The notes under the pieces: model-generated
The model's input: the letters and a program-made list of their open reading frames with translations, nothing else
What the model was told of the DNA's origin: nothing
The model's database searches: none
Assembly: GCF_023091745.1 (NCBI RefSeq)
Contig: NC_068935.1
Coordinates: forward strand, 64,835,021 to 64,899,020
Source: Budorcas taxicolor
Lineage: Eukaryota > Chordata > Mammalia > Artiodactyla > Bovidae
Reading direction: 5' to 3'
DNA: 64,000 bases
Shown: positions 1 through 9,728 of the stretch, in pieces
How positions within the stretch are numbered: position 1 is the first letter of the stretch
How the letters are laid out: the number at the start of each line of letters is the position of its first letter
Position numbers and translations under genes: made by a program

Positions 1-316
1 CCTTGTAAAGCAAGGAGATCAAACCAGTCAATCTTAAAGGAAATCAACCCTGAATACTCTTTGGAAGGACTGATGCTGAATCTCCAATAATTTGGTCACC
101 TGAGGGAAAGAGTTGACTCATTGGAAAAGACCCTGATACTGGGAAAGATTGAAGGCAGGAGGAGAAGAGGGCAGCAAAGGATGAGATGGTTAGATGGCAT
201 CACTGATTCAATGCACATAAACTTGGGCAAACTCCAGGAGATGGTAAAGGACAGGGAAGCATGGTGTGCTGCATTTCATGGGGTTGTAAAGAGTTGAACA
301 TGACAGTGACTGAACA
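1..316 (+). mobile_element. BovB (RTE LINE) 3' fragment
   Basis: This is the last ~300 bases of a BovB element, cut by the window edge. Translated loosely it gives the BovB C-terminus (blocks such as SLEKTLILGKIEGRRRRGQQ, MRWLDGITDSM and MVKDREAW), and it ends in the BovB 3' tail around 'gactgaacaacc'. Several substitutions and stops show that it is old and dead. Known of the family: RTE-clade non-LTR retrotransposon, horizontally acquired in ruminant ancestors. Confidence 0.93.
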
Positions 317-723
317 ACCTGTGGGCTCACTGCTCCTTTCCTCTGGGTCTTGGTATGTGTAAGATTTTGTTTGTGCTCCCCAACACTAGAGTCTCTTTTA
401 CTGCCAGTCCTGTGGAAGTCCTATAATCAAATCCCTCTGGCTTGCAAGGCTGGATTCCCTGTGGATTCTCAGTTCCTTTATAGATCCCCAGGCTGGTAAT
501 CCTGACATGGGATTCAGAATCTTCACAACATTGGGAGAACTTCTTTGGTATTATTGTTCTCCAGTTTGTGGGTCATCCACCTGGTGGGTATGGGATTTAA
601 TTTTATCATGATTGTGCCCTTTTCAGCAGTTCCAGGATATATCTGAGAACATTTCTATTACTACTGAAAATATTTCCAACACAATGTTAACTTTTTCAGT
701 TATAGTGAGCTTGTTAAACTTAC
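317..723. other. DACH1: DACH1 intron, downstream of exon at 724-871
   Basis: Non-repetitive DNA on the 3' side (in gene sense) of the lower DACH1 exon. The minus strand shows the donor GTAAGT at 723-718. No other gene, RNA or recognisable repeat is visible. Confidence 0.7.
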
Positions 724-871
724 TTCTGCTTTGAAGCTCAACTGCCAGTTGTCTTTCAAGGTTTTCTCTAATTTCTCTCTCTCTATAGAGCTCCAGTCGC
801 AGTTCCTTTTTTTCTTGTTGAATCTGCTTCTCTTGAATGTGAGCATTATCCAAAGCTACTTTCAGTAAACC
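724..871 (-). CDS. DACH1: DACH1 coding exon (start of Dachbox-C coiled coil)
   Basis: Minus-strand exon of 148 bases encoding 49 codons plus one base, beginning GLLKVALDNAHIQEKQ and ending NLERQLAVELQSR. This highly charged, Glu/Arg/Gln-rich helix is the start of the C-terminal Dachbox-C coiled coil, which in DACH proteins mediates interaction with EYA-type partners. DACH1 is a nuclear transcriptional corepressor of the SKI/SNO-related family, acting in the SIX-EYA-DACH network. The acceptor is CAG at 874-872 and the donor a perfect GTAAGT at 723-718; the exon ends in phase 1. Assignment to DACH1 rather than DACH2 rests on recalled family sequence: DACH2 differs through this stretch (AQEKQVQLEK type). 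Read-through of the donor gives a short unrelated tail and a stop, as expected of intron. The open frame and both splice sites argue against a pseudogene. Confidence 0.92.
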
Positions 872-996
872 CTGTCAAAGTACAGCAAATGACATACAGT
901 TCATCTTATCTGTTTTAATTTCTCAAATGTGAAATAATTGATGTAGGTGCTAATGTCTTGTATTACATTTATTTTGTTTATAGAAATATTGTTGAC
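872..996 (-). other. DACH1: Short DACH1 intron (125 bases)
   Basis: On the minus strand this begins GTCAACAA at 996 and ends TTTGACAG at 872. GT and AG are present, but the donor lacks the usual purine-A-G at +3 to +5, and the tract before the acceptor is only moderately pyrimidine rich. The intron is AT-rich. In frame from the upstream exon it adds 31 codons and then a stop, so retention would truncate the protein before Dachbox-C. Confidence 0.8.
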
Positions 997-1145
997 CTGA
1001 ATGTTGGTCAACAGAGTCTCCACAGAGGACAGACTATCAGCAAAAATGAATGGTCCAGGAAATCCAGAAGGCAGTGCCTGCCCAGGAGTCAGTTGGATCT
1101 TGTCCAAGGGTGACTTCATCATTGGAATTTGAACAGGTACCTTTT
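997..1145 (-). CDS. DACH1: DACH1 coding exon (linker before Dachbox-C)
   Basis: Minus-strand exon of 149 bases. The peptide runs KVPVQIPMMKSPLDKIQ, then LTPGQALPSGFPGPFIFADS, then LSSVETLLTNIQ, which I recognise as the conserved DACH1 stretch just N-terminal to Dachbox-C. It joins in frame to the next exon (…TLLTNIQ | GLLKVALDNA…). The acceptor is CAG at 1148-1146 after a long T-rich tract; the donor is GT at 996-995. The first two bases (AA) complete a codon split with the previous exon, which is not in this window. The role is as for the neighbouring exon: part of a nuclear transcription cofactor. The sequence is intact, with no stop or frameshift. The preceding residues MNLLILVFVFVFS in the open frame are intron, not protein. 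Confidence 0.92.
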
Positions 1146-1514
1146 CTGAAAAAACAAAAACAAAAACTAATATCAGAAGGTTCATAAACTAATAGCTCAA
1201 AATTTTCACTATGTTTCCTTCACCTCTAATAGCATCTATAAAGATTTTGTTTTAAAGCTAACTGATGGAAAACTCATAATTGGAAGCCATACCTATTTTC
1301 CACCTGACTCTAATTTCTCAAGAATAAATACTTCAGTAAAGAATCTTTGAAAATGAAGCAACATATACTGCTAACAGGCATAAAGTTTTTAAAAACAAAT
1401 TTAAGGTATCTTCATTACTATCTATAAATTAAATAATCCAATCATTCCTTAGTAAAACATAAATTGCTTTATATTTTTCTCTTTAAATGTATTTATATAT
1501 CTATGTCTATATCC
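1146..1514. other. DACH1 intron, no gene seen
   Basis: AT-rich sequence upstream of the DACH1 acceptor. No repeat or RNA gene is recognised. Confidence 0.6.
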
Positions 1515-1800
1515 ATCTCTCTTCATGTTTTAACACATTTATTGGAGTATAATTTACATATAATAAAATTCACCTGTTTCAATATATGCATCACTATTTT
1601 TTACATTGTACAACCATTACCCAAACTCTATTTCAGAATACCTCATTCACCCCCAAAATAATCCTTATGCCCATTTATATTATCCTCTTCCACTTCAAGC
1701 CCCTGACAACTACTAGTTTTTGTCTCTATAGGATTGCCTTTACTAGGTGTTTACATAAATAGAATCGTACAGTAAGTGGTATTTTTGTCTGTCTTTTGCT
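1515..1800 (-). mobile_element. Old L1 (L1M-type) 3' UTR relic, first part
   Basis: Read on the minus strand this matches the common mammalian L1M 3' end (words such as 'tataatttacatataataaa', 'tctctataggattgccttta' on the plus strand are its complement). It is interrupted by a BovB fragment at 1801-2041 and resumes at 2042. Confidence 0.75.
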
Positions 1801-2041
1801 TCAGTTCAGTTCAGTCGCTCAGTCGTGTCTGACTCTTTGCGACCCCATGAATCGCAGCATGCCAGGCCTCCCTGTCCATCATCATCTCCGGAGTTCACTT
1901 GGACTCACGTCCATCGAGTCCGTGATGCCATCCAGCCATCTCATCCTTGGTCGTCCCCTTCTCCTCCTGCCCCCAATCCCTCCCAGCATCAGAGTCTTTT
2001 CCAATGAGTCAACTCTTCGCATGAGGTGGCCAAAGTACTGG
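1801..2041 (-). mobile_element. BovB 3' end, 5'-truncated, minus strand
   Basis: Starts on the plus strand with 'tcagttcagttcagtcgctc', the complement of the BovB 3' tail, and reads on the minus strand as the BovB C-terminal peptide (MRRVDSLEKTLMLGGIGG, RRRRGRPRMRWLDGITDS). It is well conserved and so relatively young. It is inserted into the L1M relic that flanks it on both sides. Confidence 0.93.
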
Positions 2042-2200
2042 TGCATATATTTTTTGAGGTTCACCTATGTTGTGGCATGTATCGGTGGATTTTTTTTTTC
2101 CTTTTTATTGCTGAAAAGTTTTCTATTTCAAGGATATATTACTTTATGTTTAATCATTCACTAGTTTAGGATCTGGACAGTTTTCCAGTGTTACCTCTCA
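2042..2200 (-). mobile_element. Old L1 (L1M-type) 3' UTR relic, second part
   Basis: Continuation of the relic at 1515-1800 (complement of the L1M block with 'gttgtggcatgtatc' and 'ctttttattgctgaaaag'). The two halves fit together once the BovB piece is removed. Confidence 0.7.
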
Positions 2201-3268
2201 TTTTGAAGACTATTTCTTAAGAAAAAATAATAACCTACAATGTAAAGCCACAAAGTGTATATTTTCTCTCCTTTTATTTGTATATTAACTTCTACACACT
2301 CATGACTTTAATGAGATTCCTTTAAAGCTTCATATGAAGAGACAAAAATAGAATTTTTGTCTAATAAAATGTATTAGTGCCAGGTTTGGCACAGATACAT
2401 CTAATTACAAAAGGAGTCTTCTGTTACTTTGAGAAGCTAACTAATTGATTATCTACTTGAATTCTGGTACAAAACCTTTTGTGTGAGATGTGTGAACCAG
2501 ATAGCAAAATTTTCTCTGCAATTAGGAATTGGAGATTTTTTTGACATATATAGAAACAAACTGCTACAGAGGTAATCATGGAAAGTAATCAAAGTCTGAT
2601 ATTCTTAAATGGCTTCTATAGCAGTGTACAGTGAATTGAATCACAGCACCTCAAACAAAATTATTCTATTCACCAGTTTCTTTATTTCAGTAACTGAGCA
2701 CATGTAAACTTTTAAAATATGCACATCTCTGGTCATAAAAAATTTCAGTGACCCTATATATATTGAGACTTATTCAAAAATTTAAAAAAAAAAACTACAC
2801 TTGAATCTAGACTAGAAATCTAGAATTTTCACATGGTTTGAAAACAAAACTCTACCTATTGGTTCTGGTCCTTGTAAGGATAGAAATATGGATTTGTCAT
2901 AGACCTCATTTTTCAATTGTCCAAGCAGCCTATATACTTAGCGTGCAGAGTCTTGATCCCCATTGATTTCAGTCATCATGGTTTGCTGTGGGATTTCCTG
3001 TGTGGAAACCTGTGGCATACAATTGTGGGAACTTCCGTGGGATTACTTAATGGGATAGCATTATCTCCAAATGAAGTACTCTTATGTAGATCACCTTTAC
3101 AATTTCTAATTTTCTAAAGCCTATAGAGATGAAAATTCAAACAATTATTTTAGAGAATAAAGTTTTACATTATTTGAATCCAAAATGTTACAGGGCATTT
3201 GAATATTTGTTTTAAAGAATTCAATAATATGGATAAAATGTGAATTTTATTTTTGCACAGGAAACTAT
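2201..3268. other. DACH1 intron, no gene seen
   Basis: Unassigned, AT-rich. The open frame at 2917-3117 has no family features, and I do not regard it as coding. Confidence 0.55.
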
Positions 3269-3279
3269 AAGGAACATAT

Positions 3280-4750
3280 CTATAGCATTGGTGCAAAGAC
3301 AGAAATATAGATCAATGGAACAAAATAGAAAGCCCAGAGATAAATCCAGGCACCTGTGAACAACTTATCAAACACAAAGGAGGCAAAAATATACAATGGA
3401 GGAAAGACAAACTCTTTTAACAAGTGGTGCTGGGAAAACTGGTCAACCACCTGTAAAAGACTGAAAGTAGAATATTTTGTAACACCATACACAGAAATAA
3501 AATCAAAACGGATTAGATCTCTAACTGTAAGACCAGAAACTATAAAACTCTTAGAGGAAAACATAGGCAGAACACTCTCTGACATAAATCACAGCAAGAT
3601 CCTCTGTGACCTCCCAGAGTAATGGAAATAAAAACAAAAATAAACAAATGGGACCTAATTAAACTTAAAAGTTTTTGCACAGTAAAAGAAACTATAAGCA
3701 AGGTGAAAAGGCAGCTTTTAGAATGGGAGAAAATAATAGCAAATAAAGCAACTGACAGAACATTAATCTCAAAAATATACAAGCAGCTCAATACCAGAAA
3801 AATAAACTATCCAAACAAAAAGTGGGCTAAAGAACTAAACAAATATCTCTCTGAAGAAGACATACAGAAAAGATGCCCAACGTCACTCATTATCAGAGAA
3901 ATGCAAATCAAAACCACAATGAGGTACCATCTCATGCCAGTCAGAATGGCTGCCATCAAAAAGGCTATAAAAAAAAAAATGCTGGAGAGGGTGTGGAGAA
4001 AAAGGAACCCTCTTACACTGTTGGTGAGAATGTAAACTGGTACAGCCACTATGGAGAACAGTGTGGATATTCCTTAAAAAGCTGGAAACAGGACTTCCAG
4101 CAACCCACTGCTGGGCATACATACCAAGGAAACCAGAATTGAAAGAGACACATGTACCCCAATGTTAATCGCAGCACTGCTTACAATAGCTAGGACATAG
4201 AAGCAACCTAGATGTCCATTGGCAGGCAAATGGATAAGGAAATTGTACATATACACAATGGAATGTGACTCAGCTATAAAAAAGAATGCATTTGAGTCAG
4301 TTCTAATGAGATGGATGAAACTGGAGCCTATTATACAGAGTGAAGTCAGTCAGAGAAACACCAATACAGTATATTAACATATATATATGGAATCTAGAAA
4401 GATGGTCATGATGACCCTACATGTGAGACAGCAAAAGAGACACAGATGTAAAGAACAGTCTTTTGGACTCTGTGGGAGAAGGCGAAGGTGGGATGATTTG
4501 AGAGAATGACATTGAAACCTGTATATTACCAGATGTGAAATAGATGACCAGTCCAAATTCTATGTGTGAAACAGGGCACTCAAAGCCACTGCACTGAGAC
4601 AACCCAGAGGGATGGGATGGGGACGGAAGTGAGAGAGGGGTTCAGAATGGGGGTACATATGTGGCTGATTCATGTCAATGTATGGCAAAAACCACCACAA
4701 TATTTTAAAATAATTATCTTCCAATTAAAATAAATAAACGTTTTTTTAAA
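3280..4750 (+). mobile_element. Bovine-type L1, 5'-truncated (ORF2 C-terminus and 3' UTR)
   Basis: The 11-base direct repeat 'aaggaacatat' lies at 3269-3279 and again at 4751-4761, so the ends are exact. The copy starts inside ORF2 (…QRQKYRSMEQNRKPRDK in degraded frames; NKWCWENWSTTCKRLK at about 3420), passes through the zinc-knuckle and 'TMEY.SAIKKN' regions, and ends in a 3' UTR with an A-rich tail. Frames are broken by several stops and frameshifts. An internal A-run near 3969 adds one of the shifts. It is dead. Confidence 0.93.
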
Positions 4751-4761
4751 AAGGAACATAT

Positions 4762-7700
4762 TCCCAGGAATTGCTTTTTAGTAAAACTAACAAATAATAT
4801 TTTGAACCTAAATGCTTGATGCATGTGTTTTATAGAACTTGCTTATAAATTAACCCTAACTTCTTACAGAACTTGTCTTTCTTCCTTCCTTCTCTCCCTC
4901 CTTCCTTTCTTCCTTCTTTGTCAGTAGTAGCTTTGGAAGAGGCAAAGTATTCCAGAGAGAATGAACACAAATTCTGTGAACTATTTCAACTACAAGGTTT
5001 GAACACTGGAAATATCTCATTAAAAATCCAATTTATAAAGTATGTCTTATATAGCAGCTGTAATATCTCAAAAGGCTTATTTCTCAACAACTAATGAAGC
5101 AATATTATGCTTTATTTATCAAAGTCTTGATTTAGCTAGCATTTTGTCTTCTGCATATGAATGCATTAAGTGGATAGATAGAATGACTTCACAATGATCT
5201 ATCAATATTAACAGTAATTAGAGTTTCAACATATTTATATTGATGTTTATAAATCTTCAAGATGAATTTATGTAACCTCGTAGAAGATTTATTTTTACAA
5301 GATGAACCACTACAAAGTTAGAATGTTGACTTCCTAATGATTCATAGATAACATAATGTTTCTCCTGAATAAATATTTTGTATCAAGGCAGAGTTCTTAA
5401 AAATACAGATTATTTGTCATTTCTTACTCTACACACAAATGTAACCTCAGTGGTCAGAATTGGAGGGGTATTCTATTAACAAAAATCTGAAAAGGGAAGC
5501 AGTAAATTAAGTATGCATAAAACAAAATTAAAACTACGTTAAAATCACTAGAAATCTTCTATTTGGAGATTAATGAAATTCCATTAAATTGGCTGAAAGG
5601 AAAATTGCTATTGACTATGAAGACAGGTTGCATGGTCTATGGTTTGTAATGTTGCTGTACAGTAGATTGAAGTTTCAAAATGGTATTGCTCTTCTTTAAA
5701 GAGACAGACACAGCTGAATTAGGTGCTACTTGCTGCAGTGAGGATCAAATGCAAAAGAATCATATTTCATCAGACCTAGTCAACACCAGGAAAATAAATA
5801 TAAATATAAGAGGTATGCAGGCAATGATTCATTTTGATAATCTGGCCCAAGAGAGACACACAGAGACAGCACACAGATCTAAGCTTCTACTAAAAGACAA
5901 ATGGGACACAGAGGGTGGGAACTGACATGACAGTAGAGCAGAGATCATATCGATTTTCAGCAGCAGTTTTCACATGGACAAGATAACCCTGGACTCTATT
6001 TGGCCCATTGTTCATATCCTATCTGTCCCACAAGCAATGTATTTCCTAGTCCTAGAAAAGGGCAATAAAAAAGAAGGATTCTATTTATGACTTCTTATGA
6101 TTAAGTTTCTGTGCAAACCAAACACGCTTTTCCTGACCAAGGTCATATTGCATGTTAAGGTCCATAATAGCCAAAAACTAGTTGAAGTGTATTATATTTT
6201 GGTGTATATAAGTGAAAACTGTCAAACCACTCATCATTTTTTTTTTCTGATTTAAATCACAGGCTATAAAAATGAATGATCTGAGTAGCACTTACATTTT
6301 TCCCAGAGTTTGAATAGATGTACTTATATGTAGGAATTTATTAGGTCAGATTGGAAAATCCTAATTGCCAATGAAATTAAATATGGCAAGTACTAGAAAT
6401 ATATACTGTTAGTGAAATTGGAGAATCTCTTTTTAATCCAGGGAGAAAGTGTTTTGATTGAGCAATTTTATTTTAAAAGCTAGTGTTCAAGACACATGTA
6501 TTAAAACATTTAGCAAAACATATGATGCCATGGCATAAACTAAAATATAAAGATAGAACAACTGCTATCTAACTGAGGATGTGAGCAATGCCTGAATTTA
6601 TTGAAGAAAATTGGAGACTACTTTTATTGAACACGTTGGTTAAACCTGCCATACTTTGCAATAGCACTTGGAAATCCATTTAGAGAACAAGCTGTTAATT
6701 TTAATATCTTACTTTTAAGGCCCAGATGAATAGATATAAAAGTTGACAAGAAGTTTAATTTATAGAAAAAAAATATAAACATATGGTAAATGCTCAGGAT
6801 GGAAAAGTCGTTCTAAAAATTAAAGTCAAGGATGCTGGAGACTTTCTACTTGACTCTAGTGTTTTTCCACTTTTCATGGGGTTAAGTGTTTCTTCTTTCC
6901 TCTGGGCTTTGAGGATTGTGGTACAGGAATAGAAACTGAACACAGCTGAATCACTTAGCAGTGAAAAAATGCAGCCACCTACCAGGTCATCAGTTTTCAT
7001 TCTTTAACAAATAAATTAAATTTCATTATTTGAGAGCTTTCCCCTAAATAGTTCTTGTCCAGGGGACTCTCTTTTGTTGGTGTCACTAGTATTACATTTG
7101 GCACAAGCAAGACACCTGTTTCCCTCTTCCAAAATGATGAACAATAACAACAAAATGACCAACTGTTGTGAAATAATCTGACCTGCATGAATATGAGGAA
7201 GTGTTCATGGTTTGAATTGAACAATGACTCAAGTGTTGCCATCATCAAATTTGAAAAGAAAAACTTGATCCCCAAATTGTTACATTTCTTTAGGGAATCA
7301 AAAAAATAATGTTGACAAATGAAAACAAAAAGTTAGTAGCAAAGGAATGAAGGGTCACCAGCCTGAGAAAGTGAGGCAAAATACTTTTAAACCGATTATG
7401 GCCCTGTATTGCTCTAGATGCTTAAATTAGCAATTTGGTAAAATAGACTCCCTTTATAAATTATTAATTAGAAATAAATCATCTTTCAGATAAAATAGTA
7501 TGCTGATAATAAATATTATATTTAGTGAAGGATTTGGAGGAAGTATGATACTCAGTCCCTGTCATTAAGAAGCTGACACATTATTTTGGGAAAAAGTCAA
7601 CAAGTTATAGAAGTGTACAATTATGTGTGAAATCATGTGGCATAGATTAAGTGCCCCTGTGAGTTCAAAGAACAAGAGATCACTGTGGTCTGGAGTAAGT

Positions 7701-7884
7701 ACTCAAACTAATCTATTGACTCTAGTTGAAAAGTGTTCCCAGTGTCCTTAGAATAAAGCCCCATGGAACTTCTCTAGGATATTAAGTGTCCCAACAAGAA
7801 AAAGTTTCCTTGCTCAAACTAGTGTTGAAAAAATTTCTTTGAACACTATTAAACAGTTTTCTTTAAAGCAAGAGCTGTCAGATA
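4762..7884. other. DACH1 intron, mostly unassigned
   Basis: About 3.1 kb without a recognised gene. It contains a CT-rich tract (4876-4919). The open frames at 5680-5925 and 6794-7275 show no domain or codon signal. Part of 6790-7260 has a varied, non-repetitive composition and might be conserved regulatory DNA (see findings). Confidence 0.5.
4876..4919 (+). repeat. CT-rich simple repeat
   Basis: Polypyrimidine run of 'cttc', 'ccttc' and 'tctccc' units. Confidence 0.85.
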
Positions 7885-7954
7885 AGTTACAGGGTGCCCA
7901 GTCAAATTTGAATTTCAAAAGTTACAGGGTGCCCAGTCAAATTTGAATTTCAAA
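7885..7954 (+). repeat. Exact 35-base tandem duplication
   Basis: Positions 7885-7919 and 7920-7954 are identical (each begins 'agttacagggtgcccagtca'). No mismatch is seen. Confidence 0.95.
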
Positions 7955-8085
7955 TAAAGAACGAATTATTTGTTTACTATATTAATAAGTATGCAAAACA
8001 TTCTATGGGATATCCTTATGCTAAATAATGATTTGTTTATCTGAAATTAAATTTTGCTGAGCATATTGCTTTCATTTTTATTTGT
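7885..8085. mobile_element. Palindromic MITE-like relic
   Basis: The left arm ('caaatttgaatttcaaata…gaattatttgttta', to about 7976) and the right arm ('ataatgatttgtttatctga', 'attaaattttgctgagc', about 8020-8065) are imperfect inverted complements around an AT-rich centre. This is the layout of a short non-autonomous DNA transposon. I recognise the general type from mammalian MER elements but cannot name the family. The left arm carries a 35-base tandem duplication. Confidence 0.5.
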
Positions 8086-8224
8086 TAAATCTATCAAAAC
8101 AAAACATATCAGAACCTTTAAAATGCTAATTATAAATATTAACATAGTTACAAGTTAAAACAGATAGCTGAGACCATAGTGACAAAGAGTAAAAGATGCT
8201 AGAATTTGACTTTCTATGTTTCTA

Positions 8225-8412
8225 ATACTGCTCTGTGATTTGCTAGCCCCTGGAAAATTTCCTTAATCTTTTTGTGCTTCAGTTTACTCATCTGTAAAGT
8301 TAAGATAATAATAATATTTATATTATAGGGCTGTTATAATATTAATGAAGTAATATTTGTAAAGTTATTCAAAGTAAAGGCAATATACGTGCTTGTTAAA
8401 TAAATTGTTTAT
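8225..8412 (+). mobile_element. MIR SINE
   Basis: Follows the MIR consensus: 'ctgtgatttgctagcccctg', then 'cttcagtttactcatctgta', a GATAATAAT stretch, 'tatagggctgttat', and a tail ending near 'gttaaataaattg'. It is a diverged ancient tRNA-derived SINE. Confidence 0.85.
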
Positions 8413-8608
8413 TGATATTTCCCAGGAGTGGAAGAGGAGACCACAGTAATGTATTTGATCAACTAAGCATCCACTAACACCTCATGAAATGACATGTTGA
8501 AAAAAATCCTCTTTTGGTAATAATTGGATGAGTCTGGCTTTACTCTAAATTAGGCCAATGTTACTTTCTCAGTTATCAAAGGTCTGAGAGAACTTCCTAA
8601 GCCAAGAC

Positions 8609-8806
8609 CAGTGGTTCTCAGCTGGGAGCAATTTTCCTGCCCAGAGGACAGCTGGCAGTAGCTGGAGATATTTATGACTGTCAAAACTGAGGAGGTAAGA
8701 GTGTGTGCTACTGGCATCTAATGGTAGAGGCCAGGGATGCCCAGCCCCCTCCTCCATCCCCACCAAATAATTATCTGGCCCAAATGTCAATACTGGTTGA
8801 GAACCA
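8609..8806 (-). mobile_element. MER20 (hAT-Charlie DNA transposon)
   Basis: Nearly complete copy between 'cagtggttctcagctgggag' and 'ctggttgagaacc', with the typical core 'ctactggcatctaatggtag' and 'attatctggcccaaatgtca'. The terminal inverted repeats are visible. Strand follows the consensus orientation as I remember it. MER20 copies are known to carry transcription-factor sites in some lineages. Confidence 0.88.
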
Positions 8807-9165
8807 GAACTGTTTCAAAATTATATAGGAAAATTTCAATGAATGAGCAGTTAACTAGATCTCCCTTTCTGTACTAAACTTCTAGAGAGTTTAATATGCT
8901 TAATAAGACAATAAGGTCAAGTCAGTGGTTTAGAACTAACACAGTAATTTACGTGGTATGTTTTAGAGTTCTTAGACATTTAATTCCAGGTTCCTGACTT
9001 CATCAAATATCACCTTATTAGTGAAACTTATGCGAACCATCTGATTTAACATTGCAGCCTGAACCCCATTTCCATCCCCTTTACATGATTTTTTCCTATA
9101 AAATTGATCACCATTTATTATACAACATAACTTTTTTATTTGTTATTTTTGTTACATGTTTCAAT
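8807..9165. other. DACH1 intron, no gene seen
   Basis: Unassigned sequence between MER20 and a Bov-tA SINE. Confidence 0.5.
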
Positions 9166-9360
9166 GATTCCCAGCTAGCTCAGTTGTAATGAATCCACCT
9201 GCCAATGTAGGAGACAGGTTTGATCCCTGCATCAGGAAGATCCCCTGGAGGAGGAAATGACGATGCATTCCAGTATCCTTGCCGGGAAAATTCCATGGAC
9301 AGAGGAGCCTAGTGGGCTACAATCTATGGGGTCGCAAAGAATTGGACATGACTGAGCATG
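9166..9360 (+). mobile_element. Bov-tA SINE
   Basis: The tRNA-like head ('agctcagttgtaatgaatcc', 'ggtttgatccctgc' as box B) is joined to the BovB-like tail ('ggggtcgcaaagaattggac', 'atgactgagcatgc'). Moderately diverged. Confidence 0.9.
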
Positions 9361-9720
9361 CATGTGGTAGCAGTGGTTACATTTCATTTTATTACAGTAG
9401 ACTCTCCATGAGAGTGGGGACCTTAAAGGTTTTTAATTTTTCTATTGCTGTCTATCTGGTATTTAATTAACTATCAGGTATCTACAACAGTTGTAATGAT
9501 TTTGAATACATACCAATAATCTTAAACCATGAGGTAAACCTTCAGATCATCAGATTTATTCCTTTTTTTCTATTTAAATAGGTAATATAGTACATGAATA
9601 CATAATTATAAAAGATTTTTTCGTACAAGTATGTGGTGAAAAGAAGGAATAGGGAACTGAAACAGAGTTTCTTGTCAACTTTCAGCCTTTCCAATAGAAT
9701 AAATTATCATTATAGTCTAC
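9361..9720. other. DACH1 intron, no gene seen
   Basis: AT-rich sequence between the SINE and the BovB copy. Nothing recognised. Confidence 0.5.
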
Positions 9721-9728
9721 AGATGTTA

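Noticed and set aside
2917..3117. 66-codon plus-strand frame as an exon
   Set aside because: No matching splice sites or family resemblance were found.
5680..5925. 81-codon open frame as a small host gene
   Set aside because: No domain, no splice or Kozak support, and length expected by chance in AT-rich DNA.
9166..9360. tRNA-like box A and box B sequences as tRNA genes
   Set aside because: They are the heads of Bov-tA SINEs. No clover-leaf with an acceptor stem can be drawn and SINE bodies follow.
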